A stretch of 64,000 bases of DNA from assembly GCA_034423135.1 (NCBI GenBank), contig DAOUJC010000006.1, positions 1-64,000 of the forward strand, written 5' to 3'. Positions 43,645-52,985 of the stretch are shown here, in pieces (position 1 is the first letter of the stretch; each line of letters starts with the position of its first letter). The translations under genes and the position numbers were made by a program. Source of the stretch: JAPPHY01 sp034423135. GTDB taxonomy: Bacteria > Chloroflexota > Dehalococcoidia > Lucifugimonadales > UBA2985. The notes under the pieces were generated by a model. It was not told the DNA's origin, searched no databases, and saw only the letters and a program-made list of their open reading frames with translations.

Positions 43645-44592
43645 ATGATACTTGTCACCGGCGCCACGGGTTTCGTGGGAAGGAACGTGGTCAGGGCGCT
43701 GCGAACCCGCGGCAAAGACGTGCGTTGTCTGGTTCGCACTCCCGGCAGGGCGCGCCGAATCCTCGACTACGGCGTTGAGTTGGCCTACGGCGACGTGACG
43801 GACGCCCCAAGCGTTGCGAAGGCAATGGAGGGCGTCGACGCGGTCGTACATCTGGTGGCCATCATCCGCGAGCGGGGCAGACGCACCTTCGATCTCGTGA
43901 ACCGGCAGGCCACCGAGACGGTCGCCCGCGAGGCGCGGCTGGCAGGCGTGAGGCACATGGTGCACGTCAGCGCGATAGGCGCACAGGAGAACCCCACATA
44001 CCCGTATCTGCACTCCAAGTGGCAGGGCGAGCAGGCGGTACGGAGCAGTGGCGTGACCTACACCATACTCCGTCCATCGATTCTGTTCGGAGAGGGCGAC
44101 GAGTTCATCAACACGCTGGCGGGAATGGTGAGGGCCTTCCCTATAGTGCCCGTTGCCGGTGACGGCAAGGCGCTGCTTCAGCCCATAGCGGTGGAGGAGG
44201 TGGGCGCGGCAGTGGCGGAGGTGGCCGGCGACCTGCGCTACGGAGGCAGGACGATAGAGTTGGGCGGTCCACAGCGCCTGACCTACGACGAAATCGTGGA
44301 CGTTGTCAAGAAGACGCTGGGGGTTCGGCGCATCAAGGTGCACATTCCGTTGTCGCTGATGTTCGCGGCTGTGCGTATCATGGAGGCGGTGATCCCCAAT
44401 CCGCCGGCGACGACGAACCAGCTGCGGATGCTGGCGCTGGACAACGTGACGCACGAGCCGCCGGTGGAGGCTGTGTTCAGGATCAAGCCCCGCACTCTGG
44501 AGGGCAACGTGGGGTACATTCGCAGCATGTCATACCTGGAGGCCCTGAGGACTGCGCTCGGTTTCATGCCAGGCCGCATAAGGGGCGGTTAG
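43645..44592 (+). CDS. NDUFA9-like atypical short-chain dehydrogenase
   Basis: 315 aa. Rossmann motif VTGATGFVGRNVVRAL at the N-terminus binds NAD(P). The catalytic Tyr is present as YPYLHSKWQGEQ near residue 118, where YxxxK is altered. It resembles the complex-I NDUFA9 family or nucleoside-sugar epimerases. The C-terminal third is hydrophobic (LSLMFAAVRIMEAVI). It is followed at 10 bases by folC, so they may be co-transcribed. Confidence 0.83.
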   Translation: MILVTGATGFVGRNVVRALRTRGKDVRCLVRTPGRARRILDYGVELAYGDVTDAPSVAKAMEGVDAVVHLVAIIRERGRRTFDLVNRQATETVAREARLAGVRHMVHVSAIGAQENPTYPYLHSKWQGEQAVRSSGVTYTILRPSILFGEGDEFINTLAGMVRAFPIVPVAGDGKALLQPIAVEEVGAAVAEVAGDLRYGGRTIELGGPQRLTYDEIVDVVKKTLGVRRIKVHIPLSLMFAAVRIMEAVIPNPPATTNQLRMLALDNVTHEPPVEAVFRIKPRTLEGNVGYIRSMSYLEALRTALGFMPGRIRGG

Positions 44593-44602
44593 GGAGAGCA
44601 GG

Positions 44603-45976
44603 TTGAGGTACTCTGAGGCCATAGAGCGCATCATGGGCATGGTGGACTACGAGCGGCCGGCCACCATTCCGGGCGGCCGCGCCCGCTATGACCTGGAGCG
44701 CATCGGTGCGCTGCTAGAGGTTCTGGGCAACCCGCACCTTGGGGTGCCCACCGTGCACGTTGCCGGCACAAAGGGCAAGGGCAGCACCACGGCAATGGTT
44801 GCATCTATCCTGGAAGCGGCCGGCTGCACAACGGGGCTGTTCACCTCGCCGCACCTGCACACCTTTCGCGAGCGCATTCGGGTCGGTGGCAGGCCAATCT
44901 CCGAGGAAGAGTTTGCCGGGCTGGTCGAGGCGCTGTGGCCTGCGGTCGAGGAGATGCGTCGCACGGGCCACGGCCGCGTGACCGTATTCGAGCTGCTCAC
45001 GGCGATGGCCTTCCGCTGCTTCCGCGACCGCGGCGTCGGCGCTCAGGTCATCGAGGTGGGCCTGGGCGGCAGGCTGGACTCGACCAACGTAGTGCATCCC
45101 CTGGCGTGCGGCATCACCTCGCTCGGGCTGGACCACACGGAGGTGCTTGGCGACACGCTGGCGGAGATCGCGATGGAGAAGGCCGGCATCATCAAGCGGG
45201 GCGTGCCCGTGGTGTGCGCGCCGCAGAGGCCGGAAGCCCTGGGAGTGGTGCGGGAAGTCTGCGTTGCGCAGGGGAGCAGCCTGACCCTGGCTGGGCTGGA
45301 TATTCGCTGGGCGTCAGAGAGCGCCACGCTGGACGGCCAGACGTTCACGCTGGAGACCGCCCGGCGCACGTATCGCCTTTCAGTTCCGCTGCTTGGCGAG
45401 CACCAGATGGAGAACGCGGCTGTCGCCGTGGGACTGGTCGAGGCGCTCGCGGAGGGCGGCATCGACGTTCCCCCCGAGGCAATAGAGGAGGGCCTGCGTC
45501 GCGTGGAATGGCCCTGCCGCCTGGAGGTGCTGCGCCGAGAGCCGCTGGTCATAGCGGACGGCGCGCACAACCCGCACTCCGCAGGTCGCCTGGTGGAGGC
45601 CATGCGGTCACTCATTCCCGGTCGGCGCCTCACGCTCGTGGTCGGCGTGTCCCGCAACAAGGACGTGGACGGGCTGGCCTACGAGCTCAGCCGGCTCTCG
45701 CCGACGGACGTGGTGACCACGCGTTCCCGCCATCCGAGGTCCGCACAGCCTGAGTTGCTGGCGAGGGAGTTCGAGCGGTACGGCTCCCTTGCTCGCACGG
45801 CCGACTCCGTGGCGGAAGCCGTGGACGAGGTGGTCGATTCGGCATTCGAGGATGACGTCGTGCTGGTCACCGGATCGCTGTTCGTGGCTGCGGAGGCCAG
45901 GGAGCATGCGATTGGCATCGAGCCGGAGCTGTATCCGGTATTCGACGTGCTAGCGGCGCCGGCGCGCCATTCTTGA
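44603..45976 (+). CDS. folC: folylpolyglutamate/dihydrofolate synthase
   Basis: 457 aa from TTG 44603 with GGGAGAG upstream. ATP P-loop GTKGKGST is at residues 55-62, and the omega-loop TSPHLHTFRERIRV is near 82. The Mur-ligase core contains GLGGRLDSTNVV near 153 and the C-domain ends with VLVTGSLFVAAEA. It adds glutamate to folates and usually also makes dihydrofolate. Upstream of fabF by 15 bases. Confidence 0.95.
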   Translation: MRYSEAIERIMGMVDYERPATIPGGRARYDLERIGALLEVLGNPHLGVPTVHVAGTKGKGSTTAMVASILEAAGCTTGLFTSPHLHTFRERIRVGGRPISEEEFAGLVEALWPAVEEMRRTGHGRVTVFELLTAMAFRCFRDRGVGAQVIEVGLGGRLDSTNVVHPLACGITSLGLDHTEVLGDTLAEIAMEKAGIIKRGVPVVCAPQRPEALGVVREVCVAQGSSLTLAGLDIRWASESATLDGQTFTLETARRTYRLSVPLLGEHQMENAAVAVGLVEALAEGGIDVPPEAIEEGLRRVEWPCRLEVLRREPLVIADGAHNPHSAGRLVEAMRSLIPGRRLTLVVGVSRNKDVDGLAYELSRLSPTDVVTTRSRHPRSAQPELLAREFERYGSLARTADSVAEAVDEVVDSAFEDDVVLVTGSLFVAAEAREHAIGIEPELYPVFDVLAAPARHS

Positions 45977-45991
45977 AACGAGAGGTTTCGC

Positions 45992-47242
45992 ATGAACACG
46001 GACAGAGCTAGAGTTGTGGTGACGGGAATGGGCGCCGTAACACCGCTGGGGTCGTCTGTGGAGCAGTTCTGGGACGGGCTGGTGGCCGGCCGCTCAGGCA
46101 TCGGCCCAATCACGCTGTGCGACACCACGGGCTATCCCACGCGCATTGCGGGTGAGATTCCGGACTTCCAGCCGGACAAGTACATCAACTCCCGCGAGGC
46201 CCGAAGGATGGCGCGCTTCAGCCAGGTGTCGCTGGCGGCGGCCTACATGGCGATGGAGGATGCATCGCTGGACTTGGAGAGCGAGGACTCGGAGCGGATT
46301 GGCGTGCTGCTGGGCAACGGCGCCGGCGGCCTCTCCACAACCCAGGACGCTTGCGCAGACATGACCGGCAAGGGCGTCATGCGCATCAACCCGTTCTTCA
46401 TCCCGATGATGCTGCCCAACATGGCGGCGGCCAACGTGGCTAGGCTTGTGGGCGCGAAGGGGTACAACTCCACCGTGGTCACGGCCTGCGCCGCTTCCAA
46501 CCAGGCCATCGGCGAGGCGGCCGAGGCCATTCGACGAGGCGCAGTGGACGTGGTGCTCGCCGGCGGCTCCGAGGCGAGCATCAGTGAGATCGGCCTGTCC
46601 GGCTTCTGCATCCTCAAGGCGTTGAGCACGCACAACGAGGAGCCGGAGAAGGCGAGCCGCCCATTCGACGCCAACCGCGACGGCTTCGTGCCGGCGGAGG
46701 GCGCGGCTATCCTGATTCTTGAGAGCCTGGAGCACGCGCTGGAGCGCGGCGCGACCATCCTAGCGGAGGTGGCCGGCTACGGCGCATCGAGCGACGCCTT
46801 CCATGCCGTGCAGCCCGACGAGAACGGGGAGGGCGCAAGCCGTGCGATGCGATGGGCACTGGAGAACGCGGGCATCACCACCGCGGACGTTGACTACATC
46901 AACGCCCACGGCACGTCCACGCCGCTGAACGACGCGGTGGAGACGATGGCCATCAAGAGCCTGTTCGGCGAAAGTGCCTACTCGGTGCCCATCAGCTCGA
47001 CCAAGTCGATGATCGGGCACGCGCTGGGAGGCGCGGGCGCGCTGGAGGCGGTGGCGTGCGTCAAGACGATCCTCGATGGCGTCATTCATCCGACGGTAAA
47101 CCACGAGACGCCGGACCCGGCCTGCGACCTGGACTACGTGCCCAACGTGGCGCGCCGGCAGCCCGTGGACGTGGTGCTCTCGAACAGTTTCGGGTTCGGT
47201 GGCCAGAACACGTGCATAGTGCTGCGCCGGTATGAGGGGTAG
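45992..47242 (+). CDS. fabF: beta-ketoacyl-ACP synthase II
   Basis: 416 aa. Catalytic triad C166 (TACAASNQAIG), H306 (INAHGTST) and H343 (SMIGHALGG) is complete. The motif around Cys reads TACAAS rather than the more usual TACATG. It elongates acyl chains in type II fatty-acid synthesis. No other fab gene or acyl carrier protein is in the window. The gene ends in a dispersed palindromic repeat. Confidence 0.95.
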   Translation: MNTDRARVVVTGMGAVTPLGSSVEQFWDGLVAGRSGIGPITLCDTTGYPTRIAGEIPDFQPDKYINSREARRMARFSQVSLAAAYMAMEDASLDLESEDSERIGVLLGNGAGGLSTTQDACADMTGKGVMRINPFFIPMMLPNMAAANVARLVGAKGYNSTVVTACAASNQAIGEAAEAIRRGAVDVVLAGGSEASISEIGLSGFCILKALSTHNEEPEKASRPFDANRDGFVPAEGAAILILESLEHALERGATILAEVAGYGASSDAFHAVQPDENGEGASRAMRWALENAGITTADVDYINAHGTSTPLNDAVETMAIKSLFGESAYSVPISSTKSMIGHALGGAGALEAVACVKTILDGVIHPTVNHETPDPACDLDYVPNVARRQPVDVVLSNSFGFGGQNTCIVLRRYEG

Positions 47243-47276
47243 GGCGCGCCTGCCCAGGCTCTCTCACGCCATGCCG

Positions 47277-47313
47277 TCCGCTCACGCCCTTCGACAAGCT
47301 CTGGGTGAGCGGA
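47277..47313. repeat. dispersed palindromic repeat, copy 2
   Basis: TCCGCTCACGCCCTTCGACA...GGGTGAGCGGA, 35 bases after the fabF stop. A degenerate second unit (CGTTCACGGTGAGCACGTCGACC) follows to about 47358. The palindrome would serve as a terminator for fabF. Confidence 0.72.
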
Positions 47314-47370
47314 CACCCCGACCCGTTCACGGTGAGCACGTCGACCAAATGAGTGGGAATCGACCCGGCC

Positions 47371-47727
47371 CTACAGCATGATGAGTCTGGCTGGAACCAA
47401 CCTCTGCTTGACGGGATCAACAGCCAGCCCCAGACCCTCCAACGTGTAGGCGCCGAGCACGGGCGGCGCGTTGTCCTCTCCGAACGCTACGAGAGTGACC
47501 TCGCTGTCCCCGTCAATCGTGGCCCACGCCCTGCCGATCTCCATGGTCATGCTGCTTCCGTCTGCGATGACGAATCGTCGGCTGTCGGTCGGCTCCACGC
47601 CGAGGTCGCGTAGCGTGCGAGCGGGCAGCATGGTCAAGAAGGCGCCAGTGTCCACCGTGGCCTCGATATCCAGGCTCTGTTGGCCGTCCATGCTGGTTAT
47701 GCGCAGCGGCCAAGTGAAGGTTCCCAA
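47371..47727 (-). CDS. retropepsin-like (clan AA) aspartic protease domain protein
   Basis: 118 aa from TTG 47727, with AGGAGG nine bases upstream. The pattern is that of a single-domain retropepsin: a beta hairpin, DTG at residues 26-28 (ATVDTGAFLTMLPARTL), a flap-like strand region and VLGAYTLEGLGLAVDP near residue 92. Dimers would form the active site. There is no signal peptide. Whether it cleaves proteins is untested. Confidence 0.8.
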   Translation of the reverse strand: MGTFTWPLRITSMDGQQSLDIEATVDTGAFLTMLPARTLRDLGVEPTDSRRFVIADGSSMTMEIGRAWATIDGDSEVTLVAFGEDNAPPVLGAYTLEGLGLAVDPVKQRLVPARLIML

Positions 47728-47762
47728 TGCGGGTGCCTCCTGATCGGAGCAATCATAGGTAC

Positions 47763-47792
47763 ATTGTAGCCGATATTGGGCGCCTGTGTCAG
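47763..47792 (-). promoter_or_regulatory. promoter of the retropepsin-like gene
   Basis: Minus strand CTGACA (47792-47787), 18-base spacer, TACAAT (47768-47763). The block TACAATGTACCTA matches the GreA-like promoter exactly. Confidence 0.55.
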
Positions 47793-47986
47793 AAACCGGG
47801 TCTGGTGCGGAAGATCGAGGCCTCTAACTTATCCCGATGTGGAGAGTGTGTAACGACGTTAGACATCCCTTGTCAAGGGTCAAGCGCGGCAACAATTGCG
47901 ACCTGGCTCTGGAATGTAGGTGAGTACTAGTGATGCACTCCCAGATGTGTCCCTCTCGCGCTCGGCGGGGGGAGCATCTCGCTCAA

Positions 47987-48220
47987 TCAGCGCGAGCTCA
48001 GGTACGTCTGCGGCTCGTCCATCCAGTCCATCTCGTCGCACCCATGGAACAGCGCCCAAAGGTCCTCCGGCGACTCAAGCGGCCTTGCGCCGAGGCCGGC
48101 CTCCAGCCGCTGATTAGCTGCGGCCAGCAGCCACTCGCTGAGGGACATGCCTTCACGGCGCGCTTGGTCATCAAAGCGCTCTCGTTCCTCGTCAGGTATC
48201 ACAAGTTCCACTCTGGCCAT
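47987..48220 (-). CDS. ribbon-helix-helix (CopG-like) protein, orphan
   Basis: 77 aa. RHH pattern: a beta strand ARVELVIPD, then ERFDDQARREGMSLSEWLLAAANQRLE as helix-turn-helix-like region. The C-terminal part is Trp- and Glu-rich (WALFHGCDEMDWMDEPQ) and may bind a partner. Normally such antitoxins are followed at once by a PIN gene; here only a 16-codon frame follows. It may be an orphan remnant. Confidence 0.72.
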   Translation of the reverse strand: MARVELVIPDEERERFDDQARREGMSLSEWLLAAANQRLEAGLGARPLESPEDLWALFHGCDEMDWMDEPQTYLSSR

Positions 48221-48300
48221 GTTGTCACCTCACCTGCTGCGTCAAGAGTGTGCAACGACAGTACATACCATCACGCGTGCAGTCAACTCGTGCGCCCCCA

Positions 48301-49665
48301 TCACCCCAGCGCCGCGCGCAGCGCAAGCGCCAGCGTCTCCTCCTGGCCGGGGAGCACTGTGCGCGGGTCGATGAGCACCATGTCGTCTTCGATGCGTGCG
48401 ACCACGGTCGGATCCCCGCTTCGCAGTCGCGCGGCTAGCGACTTCGCGCCGCCTGCCGCGTCTCCCGAGTCAATGGCCAGCAGCCAGGTCGGCAGCGTCT
48501 CGCCGGGCAGGCTGCCGCCGCCCACGGTCGACAGGCCGCGCTCGACGCGGCCGCAGCCGACTGTCCCCTGCAGCCGTCGGGCTGCCGCCGCCAGCGCATC
48601 GAGCGGCGCGGCGATCATCCTCCACACCGGTACCGCCTCCACGGCCTCGCCCTTCAGGTAGTGGACGAGCGTGGCCGTGAGGGCTGCCAGGCTGAGCTTG
48701 TCGATTCGCATGGCTCGCGCCAGCGGATGGCTCGCCAAGCGTGACACCGAATCCCGACTGCCGACGACTATGCCGGCCTGCGGGCCGCCCAGGAGCTTGT
48801 CGCCGGAGAAGCAGGCCAGGTCCACGCCCGCGCTCACGCTCTCCTGCACCATCGGCTCGTGCGCCAGGCCGAAGCGTGCGGTGTCTAGGAGGCAGCCGCT
48901 GCCCAGGTCGTGGATCACCGGCACGCCGTGAAGCGCCCCCATCTCCACCAGCTCGCCGGTAGTCGCCTCGTGAGTGAAGCCCGTGATGACGAAGTTGCTT
49001 GAGTGAACCTTGAGGAGCGCGCCCGTATCGGCGCAGATCGCGCTCTCGTAGTCGGCGGCGTAGGTGCGATTGGTGGTACCCACCTCACGCAGGACGGCCC
49101 CGCTGCGACTCAGCACGTCCGGTATGCGGAAGCCGCCGCCGATCTCGACGGCCTCGCCTCGGGACACGATGACCTCCCTGCCGTGCGCAATAGCCGACAG
49201 TGCGAGCAGGACGGCCGAGGCGTTGTTGTTCACGACCAGCGCAGCCTCTGCGCCAGTCAAGCGTCGCAGGATGCTCGACACGTGTGCCTGCCGCGATCCG
49301 CGTGTGCCGTCCTCCAGGTCAAGCTCCAGGTCTGAGTAGGACGCGGCGGCGCGTGCGACGGCCTCGGTGGCGGCCTCGCTGAGTGGCGCGCGGCCAAGGT
49401 TGGTGTGCAGCACTACGCCCGTTGCGTTGATGACTGGCGCAGGCGCGGGGGCCAGGAGCGCGGCGGCCATGGCGCAGACGTCCTCGACCAGCGCGTCGAT
49501 GGGAGGCGGCGCGACGCCATCGGCGACACCGTGGCGGGCGTCCTCAAGCCGCTCACGCGCCAAGTCGGCCACCGTATCGTGCGAGACCTCCGCTGCGAGG
49601 GCGCGCAGCCGCTCGTCGGACAGGAGCCTATCGACGCTCGGTATGCGCCTGTAGCCGGTTGACAT
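48301..49665 (-). CDS. selA: L-seryl-tRNA(Sec) selenium transferase
   Basis: 454 aa. PLP-dependent fold with the internal aldimine Lys at K290 in CFSGDKLLGGPQAG. Family signatures include INATGVVLHTNLGRAPLS near residue 79, NNNASAVLLAL near 146, and IHDLGSGCLLD near 251. It turns Ser-tRNA(Sec) into Sec-tRNA(Sec) with selenophosphate. selB, selC and selD are not in the window. It is read last in a run with the DRE-TIM synthase-like gene (22 bases) and acsA. A UGA-containing peroxiredoxin lies 11 kb away. Confidence 0.96.
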   Translation of the reverse strand: MSTGYRRIPSVDRLLSDERLRALAAEVSHDTVADLARERLEDARHGVADGVAPPPIDALVEDVCAMAAALLAPAPAPVINATGVVLHTNLGRAPLSEAATEAVARAAASYSDLELDLEDGTRGSRQAHVSSILRRLTGAEAALVVNNNASAVLLALSAIAHGREVIVSRGEAVEIGGGFRIPDVLSRSGAVLREVGTTNRTYAADYESAICADTGALLKVHSSNFVITGFTHEATTGELVEMGALHGVPVIHDLGSGCLLDTARFGLAHEPMVQESVSAGVDLACFSGDKLLGGPQAGIVVGSRDSVSRLASHPLARAMRIDKLSLAALTATLVHYLKGEAVEAVPVWRMIAAPLDALAAAARRLQGTVGCGRVERGLSTVGGGSLPGETLPTWLLAIDSGDAAGGAKSLAARLRSGDPTVVARIEDDMVLIDPRTVLPGQEETLALALRAALG

Positions 49666-49686
49666 GGGCTGGGGAGGCGCCGACCT

Positions 49687-51072
49687 CTAGCTCCCGGCGG
49701 AACCGCGACGCTCGTCTTCGGCCTCGCGGGCCAGTGCCAGGATCTCCTCCGCCGAGAAGAAGGTGCGCCGCTGCCCCACCAGCGTATCGCTGTCGCGGTC
49801 GTAGGCGCCGTCGTATGATGCCTGGATGTGGTCGTAGACGTGCTTGACGGCGCGGCTCACGTTGGAGTAGGTGCCCTCCTCGCCGGTCTCCTCCTTGACC
49901 TTGCGGTTGAGTACGGAGACGATGCCGTCCATGCCTGAGAGAGCGCCGATGCGGTGCTGCTCAACGGCCTCGTCGCCCACGAGCGCGGCGTCGAACGGCA
50001 GGTAGATGGGCCCGCCGCCAGCCTCGTCCGAGCGGCGCACTCCGGTCTGGTGAATGCCGGCCTGCGTGGAGAAGACTTCGCCGATGATCGGCTGCTTGGG
50101 CGGGATGGTGCACACCTCGTTTGTGATCAGGTCCCTGATGCTGCCGAGCACGCCCAGCTTGAGGCCCGGATCGCCGTACTCGCGGATGTAGTTGGCCACC
50201 ACCTGCTCCAGGGCGGTGTTGCCGGTCCGCTCGCCCAGGCCCGCGAAGGCGACGTTGACGCGCCGGCAGCCGTAGCGCAGGGCGGCCATGCTGTTGGCGG
50301 TGGCCATGCCGAAGTCGTTGTGGCCGTGAAACTCCAGCTCCGCGCCGGTCTCCTGCACCAGCGTGGAGATGAGGCGCGGTATGCCGACGGGCAGCGGCGC
50401 GTACGGGTCGGGCGAGCCCCAGCCGATGGTGTCGCAGATGCGGAACTTGGCCCAGTTGTCGGTCTCGTCGAGCACGCGCTGCATGAAGGGAATGACAAAG
50501 CCGTGAATGTCGGCCTTGGTGGTGTCCTCCAGGTGGATGCGCGGCCGAATGCCGTTCTCACAGGCGGTGAGGATGGGCGCGAGGTACTTCTCGACGGCCT
50601 CGGCCTTGCTGCGGTACTTCAGCTTGTCGAAGATGTGGTGGTCGGAGCTGGATGCGAGCATGCCCGTCTCTTTGATGGAGCCGCGGGACACGTCGACCAG
50701 GTCCCTGATGTCCTTGGGAATGGCCCTCGTCCAGGTGGTGACCTGCGGGAAGGCGTACTCACGCTCCAGGAGGCGCTCCAGCGCCCAGAGGTCGCGCTGC
50801 TGGTAGATGAACACCTCGATCTGCTCGATGGTGCCGGTGCCGTTGTCCAGCTCGTGCAGCAGGTCGAAGTAGCGCAGGCGCGCGTCCACGGGGAAGAGCG
50901 CGAAGTGCGGGTCCTGCGCGCCGTCCCGCAGGGTGGTGTCGGTGATGAGCTTGCGGTGAGTCTTGTCCGTGACAGCCGGAATGGGCGCGGGTTCATCCTC
51001 CATGCGCAGAGGTGGGAACCTGCCCTGGTAGTTGTAGTAGCGTACCTCCGGGTCTATGTGATACTCCGCCAT
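49687..51072 (-). CDS. DRE-TIM synthase, isopropylmalate/homocitrate synthase-like
   Basis: 461 aa. HMGL-like barrel: DTTLRDGAQDP near residue 47 and the metal motif HGHND near 250, with GLGERTGNTALEQV near 285. A C-terminal segment with GIHQTGVRRS completes the synthase pattern. LeuA-type enzymes are usually longer, with a regulatory C-domain, which is only partly present here. The N-terminal 40 residues are a distinct extension. The exact condensation (leucine, lysine or another pathway) cannot be told. Confidence 0.82.
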   Translation of the reverse strand: MAEYHIDPEVRYYNYQGRFPPLRMEDEPAPIPAVTDKTHRKLITDTTLRDGAQDPHFALFPVDARLRYFDLLHELDNGTGTIEQIEVFIYQQRDLWALERLLEREYAFPQVTTWTRAIPKDIRDLVDVSRGSIKETGMLASSSDHHIFDKLKYRSKAEAVEKYLAPILTACENGIRPRIHLEDTTKADIHGFVIPFMQRVLDETDNWAKFRICDTIGWGSPDPYAPLPVGIPRLISTLVQETGAELEFHGHNDFGMATANSMAALRYGCRRVNVAFAGLGERTGNTALEQVVANYIREYGDPGLKLGVLGSIRDLITNEVCTIPPKQPIIGEVFSTQAGIHQTGVRRSDEAGGGPIYLPFDAALVGDEAVEQHRIGALSGMDGIVSVLNRKVKEETGEEGTYSNVSRAVKHVYDHIQASYDGAYDRDSDTLVGQRRTFFSAEEILALAREAEDERRGSAGS

Positions 51073-51134
51073 GACTTCCTCCTCCCTGGTTGTGCCTGGG
51101 CGCGGCGCCGAGTGCGACGCCTGCTGCCCCCAGC

Positions 51135-52889
51135 CTAGTCTTCCTCCAGCGTGGACGTGTCGCCCTCCGGCAGGCCAAGCTCGCGCGCCTTGAGCAGCCG
51201 CCGCATGATCTTGCCGCTCCGTGTCTTGGGCAGCGAATCCACGATCTCGATCTCGCGGGGCGCAACCCCCGCCGACAGCTTCTGGCGCGCAAAGCCCATG
51301 ATCTCGTTGCGCAGCCGGTCCGACGGCTCCAGCCCCTCGTGCAGCGACACGAACGCCTTGACCACCTCCATCGCCACCGGGTCGGGCTTGCCGATCACGC
51401 CCGCCTCCGCCACCGCCGGGTGCTCGATGAGCGCGCTCTCCACTTCGAACGGGCCCACAAGGTGGCCCGCCGTGTTGATCACGTCGTCCGCTCGGCCCAC
51501 GAACCAGTAGTAGCCGTCCGCGTCCATCCGGGCGCGGTCGCCGGTGATGTACCAGCCGTTCTTGAACTTGGAGTCGTACATCTCCTGGTTGCGCCAGTAG
51601 CCTCGGAACATGGAGGGCCAGCGAGGCTCCACCGCCAGGTCTCCCTCCTCGCCTGGCTCAACCTCGTTGCCGCTCTCGTCCACGATTGCTGTGCGAATGC
51701 CCGGGATAGGCCGCCCCATCGAGCCGGGGCGTATGTCCTGGAACGGGTAGTTGGCGATGAGTATCGCCCCCGTCTCCGTCTGCCACCAGTTGTCGTGGAA
51801 CGCCTGGTTGTTGATGACCTTCTCGCCCCAGACGACCGCCTCAGGGTTGAGCGGTTCGCCCACGGAGCAAGCGTGACGGATCGAGGAGAGGTCGTACCGC
51901 GCCGGTATGTCGTCGCCGGCCTTCATCAGCATTCGGATTGCGGTTGGGGCCGTGTACCAGACCGTCACGCCGTACTTCTGGATGATCTGGTACCACGCGC
52001 TGGCGCGAAATCCGCCCTCGTAGATGACCTGGCTCACGCCGTTGGTCCAGGGCGCGGACATGCCGTAGGACGTGCCGGTGACCCACCCCGGATCGGCTGT
52101 GCACCAGTAGATGTCGTCCTCGTGGAGGTCGAGCGCCCACCTACCCGTGGCCATGTGCTGCAAGGCCGCCAGGTGTGCGTGGACGGCGCCCTTGGGCTTG
52201 CCCGTGGTGCCGGAGGTGTAGTGCATGATGGAGTAGTCTTCCTCCGTCGTGGGCACGATGTCGAAGTCTGGCGACGCCGAGGCCATCGCTTCCTCGTAGC
52301 TGACGTCGCCGGGTGCGAGAGGCTCGCTTGAGCGGCCGTTCTTGTTGACGACGATGACGTGCTTCAGGTCCGGCAGGTCGCCGAGGATGTGAGCGATGCG
52401 GCCTCGCAGCTCCGGCGTGACCACCAGCACCTTCGCGCCGCTGTCCTCCAGCCGATCCCGCACAGGATCCGGCCCGAATGCCGAGAAGAGCGGGCCTGCT
52501 ATGGCCCCCGCCTTGAGGATGCCGAAGAATGCAACGTACAGCTCCGGGACGCGACCCATGAAGATGAACACCCTGTCGCCCTTCTCCACGCCCAGCCCCT
52601 GCAGCACGTTGGCAAAGCGGTTGGTGAGCCCCTGCATCTGGGCGAAGGTGTACTGCTCCTCCTCGCCGCCTGAGCCTTCCCAGTACATGGCCACCTTGTC
52701 GCCGCGGCCGCCCATTGCATGCCGGTCGATGGCCTCGTGGGCCAGGTTCAGGCCGCCGCCGGGGAGTCCGTCCAACTCCTGCCGTAGCTCCTGCCAGGAG
52801 AAGCTCTCGCGCATGGAGTCGTAGCGGTCCAGGTTGGGTCGAACGTTGAAGTCGTCCAGTCCGGGCTTTGCGATGATGGGATAGTCCAT
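51135..52889 (-). CDS. acsA: acetate-CoA ligase (AMP-forming)
   Basis: 584 aa from ATG 52889 with AGGAGG upstream. ANL-superfamily core motifs are present: YTSGTTGKPKG near residue 225, the WWQTETG segment near 380, the hinge YITGDRARMDADGYYWFVGRADDVIN near 458, and the catalytic Lys in TRSGKIMRR near 560. Most like Bacillus AcsA and its relatives; it makes acetyl-CoA from acetate. The next gene is a DRE-TIM synthase that could use acetyl-CoA. Confidence 0.9.
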   Translation of the reverse strand: MDYPIIAKPGLDDFNVRPNLDRYDSMRESFSWQELRQELDGLPGGGLNLAHEAIDRHAMGGRGDKVAMYWEGSGGEEEQYTFAQMQGLTNRFANVLQGLGVEKGDRVFIFMGRVPELYVAFFGILKAGAIAGPLFSAFGPDPVRDRLEDSGAKVLVVTPELRGRIAHILGDLPDLKHVIVVNKNGRSSEPLAPGDVSYEEAMASASPDFDIVPTTEEDYSIMHYTSGTTGKPKGAVHAHLAALQHMATGRWALDLHEDDIYWCTADPGWVTGTSYGMSAPWTNGVSQVIYEGGFRASAWYQIIQKYGVTVWYTAPTAIRMLMKAGDDIPARYDLSSIRHACSVGEPLNPEAVVWGEKVINNQAFHDNWWQTETGAILIANYPFQDIRPGSMGRPIPGIRTAIVDESGNEVEPGEEGDLAVEPRWPSMFRGYWRNQEMYDSKFKNGWYITGDRARMDADGYYWFVGRADDVINTAGHLVGPFEVESALIEHPAVAEAGVIGKPDPVAMEVVKAFVSLHEGLEPSDRLRNEIMGFARQKLSAGVAPREIEIVDSLPKTRSGKIMRRLLKARELGLPEGDTSTLEED

Positions 52890-52985
52890 GTTGCCTCCTT
52901 GCACCGGAAGACGGGAGGAATGGGGCTGGTTCTATATTAGCCCAAAGCGCGCAGGCTCGACAATCCCTGAGGGGTTGGGGGAAAG

